6,006 nt of DNA from Elusimicrobiota bacterium (GTDB lineage: Bacteria; Elusimicrobiota; Elusimicrobia; UBA1565; UBA9628): NCBI GenBank assembly GCA_028717865.1, contig JAQUMZ010000180.1:1-6006 (forward strand), in the 5' to 3' direction. Both the position numbers and the translations under genes were made by a program. Below, piece by piece: positions 5,783-6,006 of this stretch. The notes under the pieces were generated by a model. That model had not been told where the DNA came from. It did not search any database and saw nothing but the letters and a program-made list of their open reading frames with translations. The stretch's first letter is position 1, and every line of letters begins with the position of its first letter.

Positions 5783-6006
5783 GGCGCTCGCCGCGCAGGT
5801 AGCGCCGGCGGCGGCGGGGATCGGCGAATATGTCCTGGGCGGTCTGGTAGTCCTCGGGGCGGCCGATGTCCAGCCATTGCGCGGCGTTGCGGAAGCCCGC
5901 CACGTGCCGGCCCGCCTCCAGCAGGCGGCCGATGAATTCCGGTATGCCGAGAGCCTCGTCCGGCTCGATGTGGGCGAGGGCCTCGCGGTCGAAGACGTTG
6001 ACGCCC
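5772..6006 (-). CDS. Sugar-1-phosphate nucleotidyltransferase, C-terminal part (cut by window edge)
   Basis: Only the last 77 residues are present; the first full codon is at 6005-6003 and the stop is TGA at 5774-5772. The piece starts GVNVFDREAL and contains IPEFIGRLLEAG and WLDIGRPEDYQTA. This is the typical C-terminal pattern of NTP_transferase (GT-A fold) enzymes that join a sugar 1-phosphate to an NTP: a 'G-N-V-hydrophobic' strand, a 'P-(D/E)-h-I/L' helix, then 'W-x-D-I-G-x-P-(E/D)-D-Y' near the end. The N-terminal nucleotide-binding signature lies outside the window, so NTP and sugar cannot be read directly. Mannose- or heptose-1-phosphate guanylyltransferase-like and glucose-1-phosphate types are both possible. 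The Rmd-like gene downstream mildly favours a GDP-sugar (inference). It ends in an Arg-rich tail and overlaps the MaoC gene by 11 bases. Confidence 0.85.
   Translation of the reverse strand, partial: GVNVFDREALAHIEPDEALGIPEFIGRLLEAGRHVAGFRNAAQWLDIGRPEDYQTAQDIFADPRRRRRYLRGERHVR

Larger units (their letters stand above)
1..6006 (-). other. Operon segment: glycan and acyl-carrier biosynthesis
   Basis: Nine same-strand genes with overlaps, in transcription order, of 11, 4, 4, 23, 4, 1, 11 and 4 bases. There is no intergenic space at all, so the operon promoter must lie right of 6006 and its terminator left of 1. The functions (nucleotidyltransferase, NDP-sugar reductase, deacetylase, acyltransferase, glycosyltransferase plus an ACP-based acyl module) fit a surface-glycan cluster. 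Confidence 0.85.

Overview
The window is a fully coding stretch of a high-GC bacterial genome, and every gene is read from the minus strand. Nine genes lie head to tail, two of them cut by the window edges. Every junction is an overlap of 1 to 23 bases. No promoter, terminator, RNA gene, repeat array or mobile element is visible, so this looks like the interior of one long, translationally coupled operon. The gene content points to surface-polysaccharide or glycoconjugate biosynthesis. The lineage cannot be fixed from sequence alone. The high GC content and cluster type would fit a Gram-negative or candidate-phylum bacterium, but that is a guess.

In the direction of transcription (right to left), the layout is as follows. 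(1) 6006-5772: C-terminus of a sugar-1-phosphate nucleotidyltransferase. (2) 5782-5345: MaoC-type hydratase/dehydratase. (3) 5348-4650: FabG-like short-chain dehydrogenase/reductase (SDR). (4) 4653-2842: FkbH-type HAD-family protein. (5) 2864-2607: stand-alone acyl carrier protein (ACP). (6) 2610-1705: NAD(P)-dependent nucleotide-sugar reductase/epimerase resembling GDP-6-deoxymannose reductase (Rmd). (7) 1705-749: tandem-GNAT acyltransferase-like protein. (8) 759-124: PIG-L/LmbE-type zinc deacetylase. (9) 127-1: N-terminus of a glycosyltransferase.

Two themes are interleaved. One is nucleotide-sugar production and transfer: nucleotidyltransferase, Rmd-like enzyme, deacetylase, glycosyltransferase. 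The other is a small carrier-bound acyl pathway: FkbH, ACP, SDR, MaoC. FkbH-family proteins are known to load a glyceryl or related short acyl unit onto an ACP, and SDR and MaoC enzymes act on 3-oxo, 3-hydroxy and enoyl thioesters. My inference is that the cluster makes an unusual short hydroxyacyl or glyceryl group on the ACP and places it on an amino sugar. The PIG-L enzyme would expose the amine and the GNAT-like protein would be the candidate acyltransferase. No ketosynthase or acyl-activating ligase is present in the window, so this route is a hypothesis.

Points needing a second look are the FkbH/ACP module inside a sugar cluster, a Gln in place of the usual catalytic-tetrad Asn in the SDR, an atypical acetyl-CoA loop in the duplicated GNAT protein, and start-codon choices (PIG-L at 759, GTG for the Rmd-like gene, TTG for the glycosyltransferase).
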